The translations under genes were made by a program, and so were the position numbers. The notes under the pieces are model-generated. The model ran no database searches, was not told the DNA's origin, and saw only the letters and a program-made list of their open reading frames with translations. Shown piece after piece: positions 6,840-15,420 of a DNA stretch of 25,000 bases; within the stretch, counting starts at the first letter, position 1, and each line of letters opens with the position of its first letter. The stretch spans positions 1-25,000 of the forward strand of contig CATWVA010000026.1 in the NCBI GenBank assembly GCA_958354105.1. The letters are read 5' to 3'. This stretch comes from an uncultured Collinsella sp. Its GTDB lineage: Bacteria > Actinomycetota > Coriobacteriia > Coriobacteriales > Coriobacteriaceae.

Positions 6840-7312
6840 ATAACCACCCCCGAACGCCACGGATCGACCGTCACCGCGCGCTCGTGCGACAACTTTGCCG
6901 GTGCCCCCAGCGAAACGCCGGCGATGCTGAGCGAGCTCGGCCACGGCTCGTAGCGCATGGTACAGGTATAGGTCCTAAACGTGCCGGAGAGCGAAAGCAG
7001 ACCGCCATCCGATGTCGTCGCACCCTGCTCGCTCGAGACCTCAATCTGCAAGTCATAGCCTTCCATGGCATGTTGGATCTGAGCCTGAACGGTCGCGGAG
7101 GCATCGATGGAGCTGCCATCGCCCTCCCCGCTCGGCGCCACGGCATGCGCTAGCACGATATCGGGCACCACGCGATCGAAGCGCGCGACCGCGCCGGCAA
7201 AGACCATGACGTTGTACACGATGAGCGCCAGAACCAGCAGGACGGGCGTGACCACGGCCATCTCGACCGTCGCCTGGGCGCGCTCCTCGCGCAGGCGCTT
7301 GCGGATGCTCAT
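6836..7312 (-). CDS. TadE-like pseudopilin (third copy)
   Basis: ATG 7312 overlaps the TAA of the preceding TadG-like gene (TAATG) and gives 158 aa. The open frame extends upstream, but that part is the other gene's C-terminus. The N-terminus has basic residues, then EERAQATVEMAVV and a single hydrophobic helix (VVTPVLLVLALIVYNVMVF). This is the layout of TadE-family minor pilins, with peptidase cleavage expected after the Ala of Ala-Gln-Ala-Thr-Val-Glu. The rest is a predicted extracellular domain. The glutamate at position 5 after cleavage is present. Confidence 0.85.
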   Translation of the reverse strand: MSIRKRLREERAQATVEMAVVTPVLLVLALIVYNVMVFAGAVARFDRVVPDIVLAHAVAPSGEGDGSSIDASATVQAQIQHAMEGYDLQIEVSSEQGATTSDGGLLSLSGTFRTYTCTMRYEPWPSSLSIAGVSLGAPAKLSHERAVTVDPWRSGVVM

Positions 7313-9477
7313 TACGACCCACCGCCCAGGGCACCCGCCAGCGTGGCGACATCGACGGTGAGTGGAATGGAACCGCCGCCGGGCAGCGGAATCTCCGCAA
7401 GCGTGAACACCGTGCCGCTGATGGTGCGCTCGACTTGATATTCCAGCGCCTCGCAAAGCGCCTTGGGGTCGGTCACGCCCAGCGGAATACTTCGTAGCTT
7501 GTCCTGCACTTTAGAAAGACCTGTGATGTCAGACCCAGGGCTCTTGATGACATTGGCGGTGTCGGTCAGCGCCGGCTTTCGCAGGCGCAAGTCGCACGGC
7601 TCCAAGCCCAACGCCGCCACGGACGCCGAAACGGTATCGCCGAGCCACGATGCAATGGAGCCCAGCGTGCCGCTGCCCCCTCCCAGGTCATCGATCATCT
7701 CATCCATAAGCTCGTCGGCCGAGCCTTGGATGTCTCCGTATCCCACAAGCAGCCGTCCCCAAACATCCATGACGCCATCGAGTACGCCGGCAACGCCACC
7801 CGAACGTTCCTCCAACGTCGAGAAAAACCGCGAGAGAACGTTGTTCTGAGCCGTCGCGTCATCGGGTGCCAGCACCGCAGCAGAGATCGCACCGCGCTCA
7901 CCAAGTCTGACTGTCGTGTTAAACGAAGAGTTGAGCTCATCGGGGCTCGAGATGGCACCCGAAACCGCAAAGGCGACCACGCCGTTGCGACCGGGCGGGG
8001 CGATACGCGGACGCTCGCCCGAAAGCGCTTTAATAGCCTCGTCAAACGCATTGCCCGCACGGTCAGCCTCGTCCTCGGTCTGGCGCATGAGCTCAAGCTC
8101 TTTGTTGCGGCATTCGACGTAACCTTCCAGAGCGTCTTTGAATCGATCAAAGTGGTACTCGAAGCCGTTTTCGATTGAAGTCGAAGGAGCCGCAACGGCG
8201 CCAAGCGACGAAACACCAAAATGGCATCTGTTGCATTTGTCCTGCCCGTCATAAGCAGCGACCGAGGCTAGCCCGCCTGGCGTCCCTTTCTTATAGTTGG
8301 GGCAACTCGTTCCGTAATGCAGATACGTCTTGCCATCATTGGCACTGGCTGGCCACACCGCATCGGTATAGAGTTCCGTCGCTCGCACCTCGTCGGTGTT
8401 GCGCGGCAACAGCGGGATATAGAAAGCGACTTCATCTCCGTCCTCGGTTACATATGCACGATTGACCTCTGTACTCGCATAGGTGTAAAACGCCTTGCGC
8501 GCCGCCGACTCCGCCTTCATCTCGACGCTTGAACCCTGCGGTTTTTCGTCTGCCAGACGCTGGTGATAGTAGGCCTTCGCGCGATCGAACGCCACCTGTG
8601 GCTCCCACGCAACGCTCGAGGCATAATGCGGGTTCTGCTCACCTGAGAGCTTTGCCAAGCTCCCCGCGCGTTCCCACATACATGAACAGCTGCCAATCGC
8701 GTTCTCGTCCGATCCACCGCAGTCGGCAAGCCAGGCGCGTTCCTTGGCCTTTGACGTTTTCTCGGACGCTTTCTGCAGTTCTTTGGCAGCATAGTCAAGG
8801 TCTTTTGAGGCGCTCTCGACGGCATCGGTCGAGATCTCGGAACCCTCGAGCGCAACGAAATCCGACTCGGACGTCCTGGGCACGGCAAGCGCCGTACCGG
8901 TATAGGTCGCGCCCTCGGTTTCCTGCGCCGACACGGCCTGCGTAGCTCGCGCAGCGACCAGATACGGTAGAGCCGTCTCGATTTTCTGCAGGCCCTTGGA
9001 GGCGCTTTTGGCAAACTTGTTGCGCGTTTTAATGATCTCAATTCCCGTGTCGACCATATCGCCCGCGGCAAGCTCGGCACCCGGAATAAGGATGGCGACC
9101 AAGCCGGTGCCGATCGTGGCAAACCCCGCCAGGCCCAAACTCAAAATGCTCGCATCCACCACCGTCGCAGCCGTGTGGTAGGACGACACCACATTGGCGC
9201 CTGCCAGCGCGCCGCTATCGGCAGCCACCTGGGTGTCCCCCGCGCGCGACATGCTCCATATCGCCGCCGTTGACGAAAACAGCAGCGTGAGCACCACCAA
9301 GATGACCACCGCAGAGGAGAGCGTGGTGTAGGCACCGTCTTCGATAAACAGGTCGATACCGGCTCGACCCATAAAGCCGCCTCGCTTGCAGCGAGCATGC
9401 GGTCGGCAACGGCACGCAAACCCCCTCGTCGCCTTCAACAGGCAGCGCTTAATCCCATGCAGCAATCCATGAATCAT
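7312..9477 (-). CDS. TadG-like pilus assembly protein with large cysteine-containing ectodomain
   Basis: ATG 9477 follows GGAGGGAG and overlaps the gene before it by 29 bases (721 aa). An alternative start at 9372 follows GAGGCGG. The N-terminal part has one transmembrane helix (VVILVVLTLLFSSTAAIW) preceded by EDGAYTT. It is followed by TQVAADSGALAGANVV, the typical start of a TadG/DUF2134-like protein. A second hydrophobic patch (LGLAGFATIGTGLVAILIPG) follows. The long ectodomain has a coiled, Lys/Glu/Ala-rich stretch and nine or so cysteines, including one Cys-x-x-Cys-His (DKCNRCHFG). Unlike the small pseudopilins it lacks the Glu of the prepilin signature, so it is likely a membrane-anchored scaffold rather than a processed pilin. 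The C-terminus overlaps the next start by one base. Confidence 0.75.
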   Translation of the reverse strand: MIHGLLHGIKRCLLKATRGFACRCRPHARCKRGGFMGRAGIDLFIEDGAYTTLSSAVVILVVLTLLFSSTAAIWSMSRAGDTQVAADSGALAGANVVSSYHTAATVVDASILSLGLAGFATIGTGLVAILIPGAELAAGDMVDTGIEIIKTRNKFAKSASKGLQKIETALPYLVAARATQAVSAQETEGATYTGTALAVPRTSESDFVALEGSEISTDAVESASKDLDYAAKELQKASEKTSKAKERAWLADCGGSDENAIGSCSCMWERAGSLAKLSGEQNPHYASSVAWEPQVAFDRAKAYYHQRLADEKPQGSSVEMKAESAARKAFYTYASTEVNRAYVTEDGDEVAFYIPLLPRNTDEVRATELYTDAVWPASANDGKTYLHYGTSCPNYKKGTPGGLASVAAYDGQDKCNRCHFGVSSLGAVAAPSTSIENGFEYHFDRFKDALEGYVECRNKELELMRQTEDEADRAGNAFDEAIKALSGERPRIAPPGRNGVVAFAVSGAISSPDELNSSFNTTVRLGERGAISAAVLAPDDATAQNNVLSRFFSTLEERSGGVAGVLDGVMDVWGRLLVGYGDIQGSADELMDEMIDDLGGGSGTLGSIASWLGDTVSASVAALGLEPCDLRLRKPALTDTANVIKSPGSDITGLSKVQDKLRSIPLGVTDPKALCEALEYQVERTISGTVFTLAEIPLPGGGSIPLTVDVATLAGALGGGS

Positions 9478-9949
9478 AATCTCCCTCCAGCCACTCGGGA
9501 CGCGATCGATACGAGACGTCGACCTTAAGCTCGACATAGCCGTTATGGCCTGCGCTACCCATAGCCTGCGCAAACGCACCGATCACGGGCAGCGGTTTAA
9601 CCTCGCCGGTAACGGAAACGGACGAGACGCCGCCCGCATCGGCCCGACCAAGCTCGATATCCCACGACAGGGGCCCGCCGGCATGGAAAATCGAAACGTC
9701 GGGAACCGCGGCAAGACGGCGGCGGGCAAACTCCTTAATATCCTCGTCATCCCCCACCGTCGTCGTGGTCATGAGCCGCGCGGTCTCGGCGGCGGCAGAC
9801 TCCATGACCGCGCGTGTATAGAGCAGGCACACCGGCTGCAGCGCCAACAGGACGAGCGTCAGAAACGTCGGCAGTAGGAATGCCGCCTCGACCGTAGACT
9901 GAGCCCGGTCCTCGCGCGCAACATCAATACAGCACGATGTCCTTAGCAC
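9449..9949 (-). CDS. TadE-like pseudopilin (second copy)
   Basis: The frame is certain from REDRAQSTVEAAFLLPTF onward. No ATG is available between the previous gene's end and this motif. GTG 9949 gives 166 aa and overlaps the preceding gene by 26 bases, while a rare ATT at 9928 would overlap less. The signature Ala-Gln-Ser-Thr-Val-Glu is followed by a hydrophobic helix (AAFLLPTFLTLVLLALQPVCLL), then AVMESAAAETARLM, which is typical TadE. The remainder is a beta-rich ectodomain ending WLEGDYDSWIAAWD. Probable role is as a minor pilin or priming component of the Flp pilus. Confidence 0.85.
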   Translation of the reverse strand: MLRTSCCIDVAREDRAQSTVEAAFLLPTFLTLVLLALQPVCLLYTRAVMESAAAETARLMTTTTVGDDEDIKEFARRRLAAVPDVSIFHAGGPLSWDIELGRADAGGVSSVSVTGEVKPLPVIGAFAQAMGSAGHNGYVELKVDVSYRSRPEWLEGDYDSWIAAWD

Positions 9950-10142
9950 CCGCAGCAGCGTCGACAACCGATGTCGAGGTGACGCCGTGAGATGCCGTCC
10001 GCTCGACCAGCGCCGCCAAGCGCCCATCGGCACCGGCACGCCAAAGCCCTGCGATCGCCAGCACGATGGAAAGCAGTGCCACCGTGACGATGGCGTATTC
10101 GACCGTTGCCTGGGCAGATTCTTCGCGCAGGACATAATGCAT
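9924..10142 (-). CDS. Small Flp/TadE-like prepilin (72 aa)
   Basis: ATG 10142 follows AAAGGAGGGG, the strongest ribosome binding site in this operon section, which suggests high output. The protein is little more than the prepilin segment: a short leader with REESAQATVEYAIVTVALL, one hydrophobic helix, and a 35-residue tail. The Glu-Tyr pair after the cleavage site is the hallmark of Flp pilins, so this may be a second Flp-type pilin rather than a TadE. It starts 1 base after the stop of the gene before it. Confidence 0.85.
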   Translation of the reverse strand: MHYVLREESAQATVEYAIVTVALLSIVLAIAGLWRAGADGRLAALVERTASHGVTSTSVVDAAAGAKDIVLY

Positions 10143-10143
10143 T

Positions 10144-10707
10144 TCACGACCCCTCCTTTGAGTTCGTTGTCTGCGGGGTCAGGCGGACCACGCGCAGGCA
10201 ACACGAAGTATCACCAGCATCCGCGGCAACCGTCACCATATCGACCCAGCCGCGTCCGTCACGCACGATGGCGCCCCACACGTTGCCCTTGATGTCGAGA
10301 TAGCCGCTCAGAGCAAGTTGCGCCGTGGGCACCTCGCGATAGGCACGCAGCATATCCGCCGCCGCCTCGGTCATCGGTCGGCACTCGGACCATGCGAGAC
10401 GAACAGCGACGGCATTGTTTGCAGATGAATCCGTTGCAGCGTCCGCTCGCTCGTCGAGTGCTTGCAAGAACGTTTGCGCCGTAACGGCGGCATTCGCATC
10501 GGCCACGTCTCGCGCATCGTCTATTTGAGACGCCGCAGCCGAACCCGATCCCACATCCGCGGCAGCCCCTAAACGTTGTTGCCGTGCTGCGTTAAGCCCC
10601 CAAACCGCCACTGCCACCGCCACGACCGCACAGGCGAGCACCAGCAACGCGCCGACGGGACGGGCGCCCTCTACAGGCTGTTGATGCCCTCGCTGATAGC
10701 GCTCCAT
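10144..10707 (-). CDS. Unknown membrane-anchored protein inside the Tad operon
   Basis: The 187-aa protein has a short basic N-terminus and one transmembrane helix (VGALLVLACAVVAVAVAVWGL, about residues 18-38). An Ala/Asp-rich linker follows, then a globular exterior domain with WSECRPM, SGYLDIKGNVWGAIVRDGRGWVDMVTV and CCLRVVRL. No family is recognised. It does not carry the prepilin signature. The ATG at 10707 overlaps the Flp gene by 37 bases and its binding site is weak, so a later start is possible, although the helix must be kept. Its place between two pilin genes suggests it helps in pilin handling or surface anchoring, which is inference. Confidence 0.7.
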   Translation of the reverse strand: MERYQRGHQQPVEGARPVGALLVLACAVVAVAVAVWGLNAARQQRLGAAADVGSGSAAASQIDDARDVADANAAVTAQTFLQALDERADAATDSSANNAVAVRLAWSECRPMTEAAADMLRAYREVPTAQLALSGYLDIKGNVWGAIVRDGRGWVDMVTVAADAGDTSCCLRVVRLTPQTTNSKEGS

Positions 10708-10904
10708 AAATCTTGGACCTTGCCCTTAAATGCGACGATGGCAATGATGGCAATCACCACGAGCACACCGACTAGGATGGCGTACTCGGTGGTGCCCTGC
10801 GCGCTCTCCTCCCGCAGCAGTTCTTCGGCACGCTGGCGAGCGTGAATTGACTGGCAAAACGCCAAGCTCCAGACCTTGTCAACAACGTCAGTCATCGTAT
10901 TCAT
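10671..10904 (-). CDS. Flp-type major pilin precursor
   Basis: The 77-aa protein has a 32-residue cytoplasmic leader ending LLREESA, then QGTTEYAILVGVLVVIAIIAIVAF, the conserved Flp hydrophobic segment with Glu-Tyr, and a short tail ending SEGINSL. Cleavage by a TadV/CpaA-type prepilin peptidase would fall after the Ala before Gln-Gly-Thr-Thr-Glu-Tyr. GGGAGG lies 5 bases before ATG 10904. The leader (MNTMTDVVDKVWSLAF...) is longer than usual. This is the most likely main subunit of the fibre. It follows tadC after a 10-base gap. Confidence 0.92.
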   Translation of the reverse strand: MNTMTDVVDKVWSLAFCQSIHARQRAEELLREESAQGTTEYAILVGVLVVIAIIAIVAFKGKVQDLWSAISEGINSL

Positions 10905-10914
10905 GTATTCCTCC

Positions 10915-11556
10915 CTACATCATCCCGCCTGCTCCCAGCAGCGGGCCCAATATGGACAAAAGCAACGCCGGCAAGATGAGCGTGCCGGTGGGAATCAGCA
11001 GCTTGACCGGCGCACGCTCAATCTCGCGCTCGACCGCGGCGCGATGGGCCGCGCGAATCTCGCGACTTTGGGCCGCCAGCGTCTCGGCAAGCGGGGCACC
11101 GAGAGCAAGCGCCTGCCCCGCTGCGATGGCAAAGGTCTCGAGCGCCCGCACATCCAGGTCGCGCGCGGCCGCCAGAAGCTCATCCTCTCGCGTCCCTACG
11201 CCCACCCGCCATGCCATGCAGGCTCGCTCAAGGCGGAGCGCCAACGTCGATCGGCGATTGGCGCAAAAAACCTCAAGCGCCGCATCGAACGAAAGGCCGG
11301 CCGAAAGCCCCAGACGCACCACGTCGATCATCTCGGACACCTCGCCGAGCGACACCTGCGCCGTACCACCCGTGCCGAGCATGCCCCTCAACCGTGCTAC
11401 CAGGACATCGGTCACCGATCGGGCAGCCGCAACAACCAGCAGCGCCTCGCGTTTGCAGACCTGGGCGATCTTGCATGCGTCCGCACGATTGAGCCCTGTC
11501 ACGATAAACACGCTGAGCGCGCACAGGCATGCCGCGACCCCGACCAGGGCGCTCAT
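10915..11556 (-). CDS. tadC: TadC-like type II/IV secretion platform protein (GspF family)
   Basis: ATG 11556 overlaps the tadB stop as ATGA and gives 213 aa. There is an N-terminal hydrophobic helix, then the T2SSF-like core with EMIDVVRLGLSAGLSFDAALEVF and a second amphipathic half (ALETFAIAAGQALALGAPLAETLAAQ). A C-terminal pair of helices ends in LLIPTGTLILPALLLSILGP. TadC pairs with TadB as the inner-membrane platform that the TadA ATPase turns. The protein is shorter than proteobacterial TadC, as is usual in actinobacteria. Confidence 0.9.
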   Translation of the reverse strand: MSALVGVAACLCALSVFIVTGLNRADACKIAQVCKREALLVVAAARSVTDVLVARLRGMLGTGGTAQVSLGEVSEMIDVVRLGLSAGLSFDAALEVFCANRRSTLALRLERACMAWRVGVGTREDELLAAARDLDVRALETFAIAAGQALALGAPLAETLAAQSREIRAAHRAAVEREIERAPVKLLIPTGTLILPALLLSILGPLLGAGGMM

Positions 11557-12479
11557 AGCTCCACCCGCATAATGCGTCGGATGACCACCAGGGCGACGGC
11601 GTTGAGGGCAAGTCCCAGTACCACGGCACCGGCACCCGCCGGCGTTGCAAGGCCGCGGCGAAAGTCGGCCGAAAGCAGCGCCAGCACCGCGCACATACCC
11701 GCCGGCATCGCCGAGACCATGTGTGCCGACATACGAGCCTGCGATGTCTTGACGTCCAAGCGGCGCTTGAGCTCAATGCGCTCCCCCACCATGCTCGACG
11801 CCTCGGACAACAGGTCGGCAAGCGGGGCACCGGTTCGCTGCGACACCTTGAGCGCCAAGGTGACAAGCGAAAGGCCGGGGGCATCGATACGGTCGAGTAG
11901 GTCATCCAACGCATCAGTCGCCGAGACGCCGCAGTCGATCGCCGTCGCCACGCGCAAAAACTCGGTATGCACCGGCTCTTGCGCGTGAGTTCCCACAAAC
12001 CTCATGCCCTGGGCCAGCGAATGACCCGAGGCGAGCGACATAGAGAGCGCCGTAAAGGCCTCGGGCATGGCTTCTTCCACATCGTGTTGCTCGCGGCGAC
12101 GGTCGAAGGTGTCGCGAGCGGCGCCTACGCCAAACGGTGCGAGCAGCCCCAGGACAAAGCCGATGGGCGACAGCGATACGACAGTCAGGGCAATGCCGCA
12201 GACACCACTCGATAGCAGCAAGCATGCCAGGCGCGCCTCGTCATCCTCGATAACAAGGCCAAGGCGATGTGCTGGAACCAGCGCCGCCCAGGAGCGGGCA
12301 ATCTTTTTTAGCAGGTCGTTTTCTACCAACTCGCGCGGCAGCCTCTCGGCAACCGACTCAAGCGCATGACTGACCAGTTCCGCCGGCGGCACGCGCGACA
12401 CACGAGGCTCCGCCCCGCACGCCACCGCGGCAGAAAGCCCTGTCAAGCCCCCTACGACGAGGGGCACAACGATCTCCAT
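11553..12479 (-). CDS. tadB: TadB-like pilus assembly platform protein
   Basis: The 308-aa protein starts at ATG 12479, overlapping tadA by 28 bases. It has N-terminal and central membrane segments (LACLLLSSGVCGIALTVV, IGFVLGLLAPFGVGA). The GspF-type cytoplasmic core is clear: EAMPEAFTALSMSLASGHSL, then DALDDLLDRIDAPGLSLVTLALKVSQRTGAPLADLL. Hydrophobic C-terminal helices follow (AVVLGLALNAVALVVI). It is the partner of TadC in the inner-membrane platform for Flp assembly. Confidence 0.92.
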   Translation of the reverse strand: MEIVVPLVVGGLTGLSAAVACGAEPRVSRVPPAELVSHALESVAERLPRELVENDLLKKIARSWAALVPAHRLGLVIEDDEARLACLLLSSGVCGIALTVVSLSPIGFVLGLLAPFGVGAARDTFDRRREQHDVEEAMPEAFTALSMSLASGHSLAQGMRFVGTHAQEPVHTEFLRVATAIDCGVSATDALDDLLDRIDAPGLSLVTLALKVSQRTGAPLADLLSEASSMVGERIELKRRLDVKTSQARMSAHMVSAMPAGMCAVLALLSADFRRGLATPAGAGAVVLGLALNAVALVVIRRIMRVEL

Positions 12480-13780
12480 TCGTCCACCTCCTCTTGTGTG
12501 AGCGTTCCCGAGCGCAGGCCCTCCGCGATAAACGGAGGCTCGCGATCGAGCGTCCAGGTGCGCGTGGCGGCATCGAACGTCACGTAGCGCTCAAGCTCCA
12601 CGCCGCCTGACGTGCCGCGTCGCACCCCCGAATAGGAGGACACGAAACGCCTGCCGTCCGCATGACGCTCGGACATCACGATGCCGTCGAGCGCCATGGC
12701 AATCTGCTCCTCGATAAGCTCGCTCGGCAGATCGATGCCATAGCGCGCAAGCAGCGTCAAACGTACCACGGTCTCCTGCTCGGTGCCCGCATGAAGCGTG
12801 GTGAGCGATCCGTCGTGCCCGGTGTTCATGGCCTGCAGCATGTCGCAACATTCCGCACCGCGCACCTCACCCACCACAATACGGTCGGGACGCATGCGCA
12901 GGGCGTTGGTCACCAGATCGCGGATTGTCACCGCGCCCTCGCCCTCAATTGAAGCCTCGCGCGCCTCCAGGCGAACCACATGCGGGTGATGCGCAAACTT
13001 GAGCTCGGCGGAGTCTTCGATCGTCACGATGCGCTCGCCGGTGGATATCTCGCACGACAGCGCGTTGAGCAGCGTGGTCTTGCCCGATCCCGTGCCACCC
13101 GCAACCGCCAGATCTTGACGCAGAGACACCGCACAGGACAGCAGTTGCGCATACCAAAGCGGCAGCGACCCCAGGCCCACAAGCTCGTCCAACGAACAGA
13201 TGCGATCTGAGAACTTGCGGATGGTGAGGATTGGTCCATCAATCGCCACGGGCGGGATCACCGCGTTGACGCGATAGCCCGTCTTGAGGCGGGCGTTGAC
13301 AATGGGACTGCGCTCGTCGATGCGCCTGCCCAGCGGCGAGATGATGCGGTCGATGAGCACGCGGATCTGCTCGTCATCCTCAAATGCATGCTCGATGGGA
13401 TATAAGACGCCGCCGCGTTCAAAGAAAGCCGAGCGGCAACCGTTGACCATGATCTCGGTGACGGTGTCGTCCTCGATGAGCGGCTGCAGCGGGCCCAGGC
13501 CCACCACGTCGTCCAAGATCTCGTCGATGATGGTCTCGCGCTCGGGCGTCGCCAGGTCGCCCGGCTCCTCCACGTTGAGCGCCGCCTCCACCGCAGGACG
13601 CAATTCCGAGCGGGCGCGCGCCGGATCGATGTATGCGCTGATACGCGCCACCTCGTCATAGCCCATGCGGTCCATCACGGCGCGCTTGGTGCGGCGCTTG
13701 ACGGCACGGTGGCGCCCCGCATCAACAGGCGCCGCCGCCGCGGCCGCACCGGCTTCCTTAATCCTTGTTTGCAAGCTCAT
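12452..13780 (-). CDS. tadA: TadA/CpaF-type pilus assembly ATPase
   Basis: The 442-aa protein belongs to the GspE/VirB11-like hexameric ATPases and powers Flp pilus assembly. The N-terminal domain has VTEIMVNG and RIISPLGRRIDERSPIVNARL, the CpaF hallmark. Walker A is GGTGSGKTT (Lys234). The Asp box follows as RIVTIEDSAEL, the Walker B region as MRPDRIVVGEVRG, and the His box as GHDGSLTTLHAGT. It starts at ATG 13780, overlapping the TadZ gene by 4 bases (ATGA). Confidence 0.97.
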   Translation of the reverse strand: MSLQTRIKEAGAAAAAAPVDAGRHRAVKRRTKRAVMDRMGYDEVARISAYIDPARARSELRPAVEAALNVEEPGDLATPERETIIDEILDDVVGLGPLQPLIEDDTVTEIMVNGCRSAFFERGGVLYPIEHAFEDDEQIRVLIDRIISPLGRRIDERSPIVNARLKTGYRVNAVIPPVAIDGPILTIRKFSDRICSLDELVGLGSLPLWYAQLLSCAVSLRQDLAVAGGTGSGKTTLLNALSCEISTGERIVTIEDSAELKFAHHPHVVRLEAREASIEGEGAVTIRDLVTNALRMRPDRIVVGEVRGAECCDMLQAMNTGHDGSLTTLHAGTEQETVVRLTLLARYGIDLPSELIEEQIAMALDGIVMSERHADGRRFVSSYSGVRRGTSGGVELERYVTFDAATRTWTLDREPPFIAEGLRSGTLTQEEVDEWRSLCPSS

Positions 13781-15420
13781 CGCGAATCACCCTCGCGCGA
13801 CCAGGGAAGACGGATACGTGGGCGCTCGGTGCGCGTCGCGCGGTCGGTGACCATGTCACTCCAGGGACCGACGGCGCAGCCCAGCTCCACGAGCATCTCG
13901 CGCGTGGCTTCGCGCACGCTGGTGGCAAAAGCGCTGGTCTGGCCCACCGCCTCGTCAGCACGGCCGAATGCCATGAGCGCCGTCAAGTCCTGCCCGCCGT
14001 CGGCAATGCGAATCTTGGAGCTCAACGCGCAGGTAATCTCAAAGCGCATGGCGACATCCTCGTCGGCGCCGCGCGCGCCAAACCGGTTGAATACGGCGCT
14101 CATGCGCGTACGCGGCACGCCCACACGGCTCGCCAGTTCGATAACGCGTGCCGCGGACGTCGCAGATGACACCGATTGATCGCCCACGACCAGGCAGCGG
14201 TCGCTTGCCGCCACCGCGGCCGCCACGGCGTCACCCCAAAAGACCGAGGTGTCGACAAGCACCACGTCGGATTCGCGGCGCAAGACGTCAAGCAGCAGCT
14301 CCACCGGACGCGCCATGAGCTCGGCCTGTTCGGGCGCGGCGACCGGGCCCCAAAGCGTGACGCCCGGGGCCACGCGCATCGAGGCGGCCACGATGTCCGA
14401 TTCGGCGAGTGCGCCCGCAGCCGATGGCTCGATAAGCGTCGCCATGTCATGCGGGGCATCGGCGCCCAACAGGTCGTAGAGGTTTCCAAACATCAGGTCC
14501 AAGTCGAGCACGGCAGCACGCAGGCCCAGCAGCGACGCCGCGTGCGACATGGCGGCGACGATCGTCGACTTGCCGCAACCGCCCGAACCCGAGACGGCGC
14601 AGACAACCGGAGCTCGATGCGACGGAGCGGCGGCATCCGCCGGCGGCGCGGGGGCAGGCGACGCGGGCACGGACGGCAACGTCCCCGTCTCCCCGGCAGC
14701 GCTCATATGCTGCGCCCAAGCCGGCATGGCAGGTTGCTCGGTCTGCGGGACCGAGTCTGGAGACTTCACGGTCGCATCGACACGAACATTGTCGTTCCCG
14801 GCAAGCCCCTCCACCTCGTCGAGCTCATCGACCAGGCTCACGCCATGCACGTATCCCATATCAGCATCCAAAAGATCCTCGCCATACGGCACCGGCTCTC
14901 CGACTTCATCGTATGCAAGGGGATCCCGGGGACACCGACCATGCTCGGCTTCCGCTTTTCCATAATCATCAACACGCGGGCCTCTTGTAGCGCGAGGCGC
15001 CCCGGGTTCCCTATCAACAAAAGCATCGGGCTCAATCATCAGACACCGGTCGTAGTCAACCGTTCCCTCGCCCGCGCGCCCGTTGCCGCATATGCTACGC
15101 GCAGCGATAACCTCGGTCGCCCCTGCGCGAAACAGCCCCTCGATATCCGAAGGATCGAGCGTCTCTATCAGTACGACCACGCGGCTCACGCGGCCCTCGG
15201 CCGTCAGGCGCGCAACGGTCTTTCGCACGTCTTCGGCATCGAACAGGGCTGCCGCGATAATCGCCGCCCCGCGACGCGACGGAAACGCCCGTGCCATGGA
15301 TACCAGCCCATCCAGGTCGCCCACGCGAAGCACTTGCGCGCCCGCATCGCGGCCCTCGACTTCCCGCTGCAGCAATCCGTAATCACCGCACGCGCAGCAT
15401 GCAAGCCAGATCGCTTTCAT
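13777..15420 (-). CDS. TadZ/CpaE-like pilus localisation ATPase (MinD/ParA family)
   Basis: The frame can start at GTG 15423 or ATG 15420; I use ATG (547 aa), which overlaps the CpaB stop by one base. Residues 1 to about 110 look like the degenerate receiver domain of CpaE (VVVLIETLDPSDIEGLFRAGATEV). A long acidic, then Ala/Pro-rich linker of about 130 residues follows. The ATPase part opens with VVCAVSGSGGCGKST, a deviant P-loop (Lys284), followed by AVLDLDLMFGNLYDLLG and VLVDTSVF. TadZ proteins place the Tad machine at one site in the cell. The linker is longer than usual and of lower conservation. Confidence 0.9.
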   Translation of the reverse strand: MKAIWLACCACGDYGLLQREVEGRDAGAQVLRVGDLDGLVSMARAFPSRRGAAIIAAALFDAEDVRKTVARLTAEGRVSRVVVLIETLDPSDIEGLFRAGATEVIAARSICGNGRAGEGTVDYDRCLMIEPDAFVDREPGAPRATRGPRVDDYGKAEAEHGRCPRDPLAYDEVGEPVPYGEDLLDADMGYVHGVSLVDELDEVEGLAGNDNVRVDATVKSPDSVPQTEQPAMPAWAQHMSAAGETGTLPSVPASPAPAPPADAAAPSHRAPVVCAVSGSGGCGKSTIVAAMSHAASLLGLRAAVLDLDLMFGNLYDLLGADAPHDMATLIEPSAAGALAESDIVAASMRVAPGVTLWGPVAAPEQAELMARPVELLLDVLRRESDVVLVDTSVFWGDAVAAAVAASDRCLVVGDQSVSSATSAARVIELASRVGVPRTRMSAVFNRFGARGADEDVAMRFEITCALSSKIRIADGGQDLTALMAFGRADEAVGQTSAFATSVREATREMLVELGCAVGPWSDMVTDRATRTERPRIRLPWSREGDSR

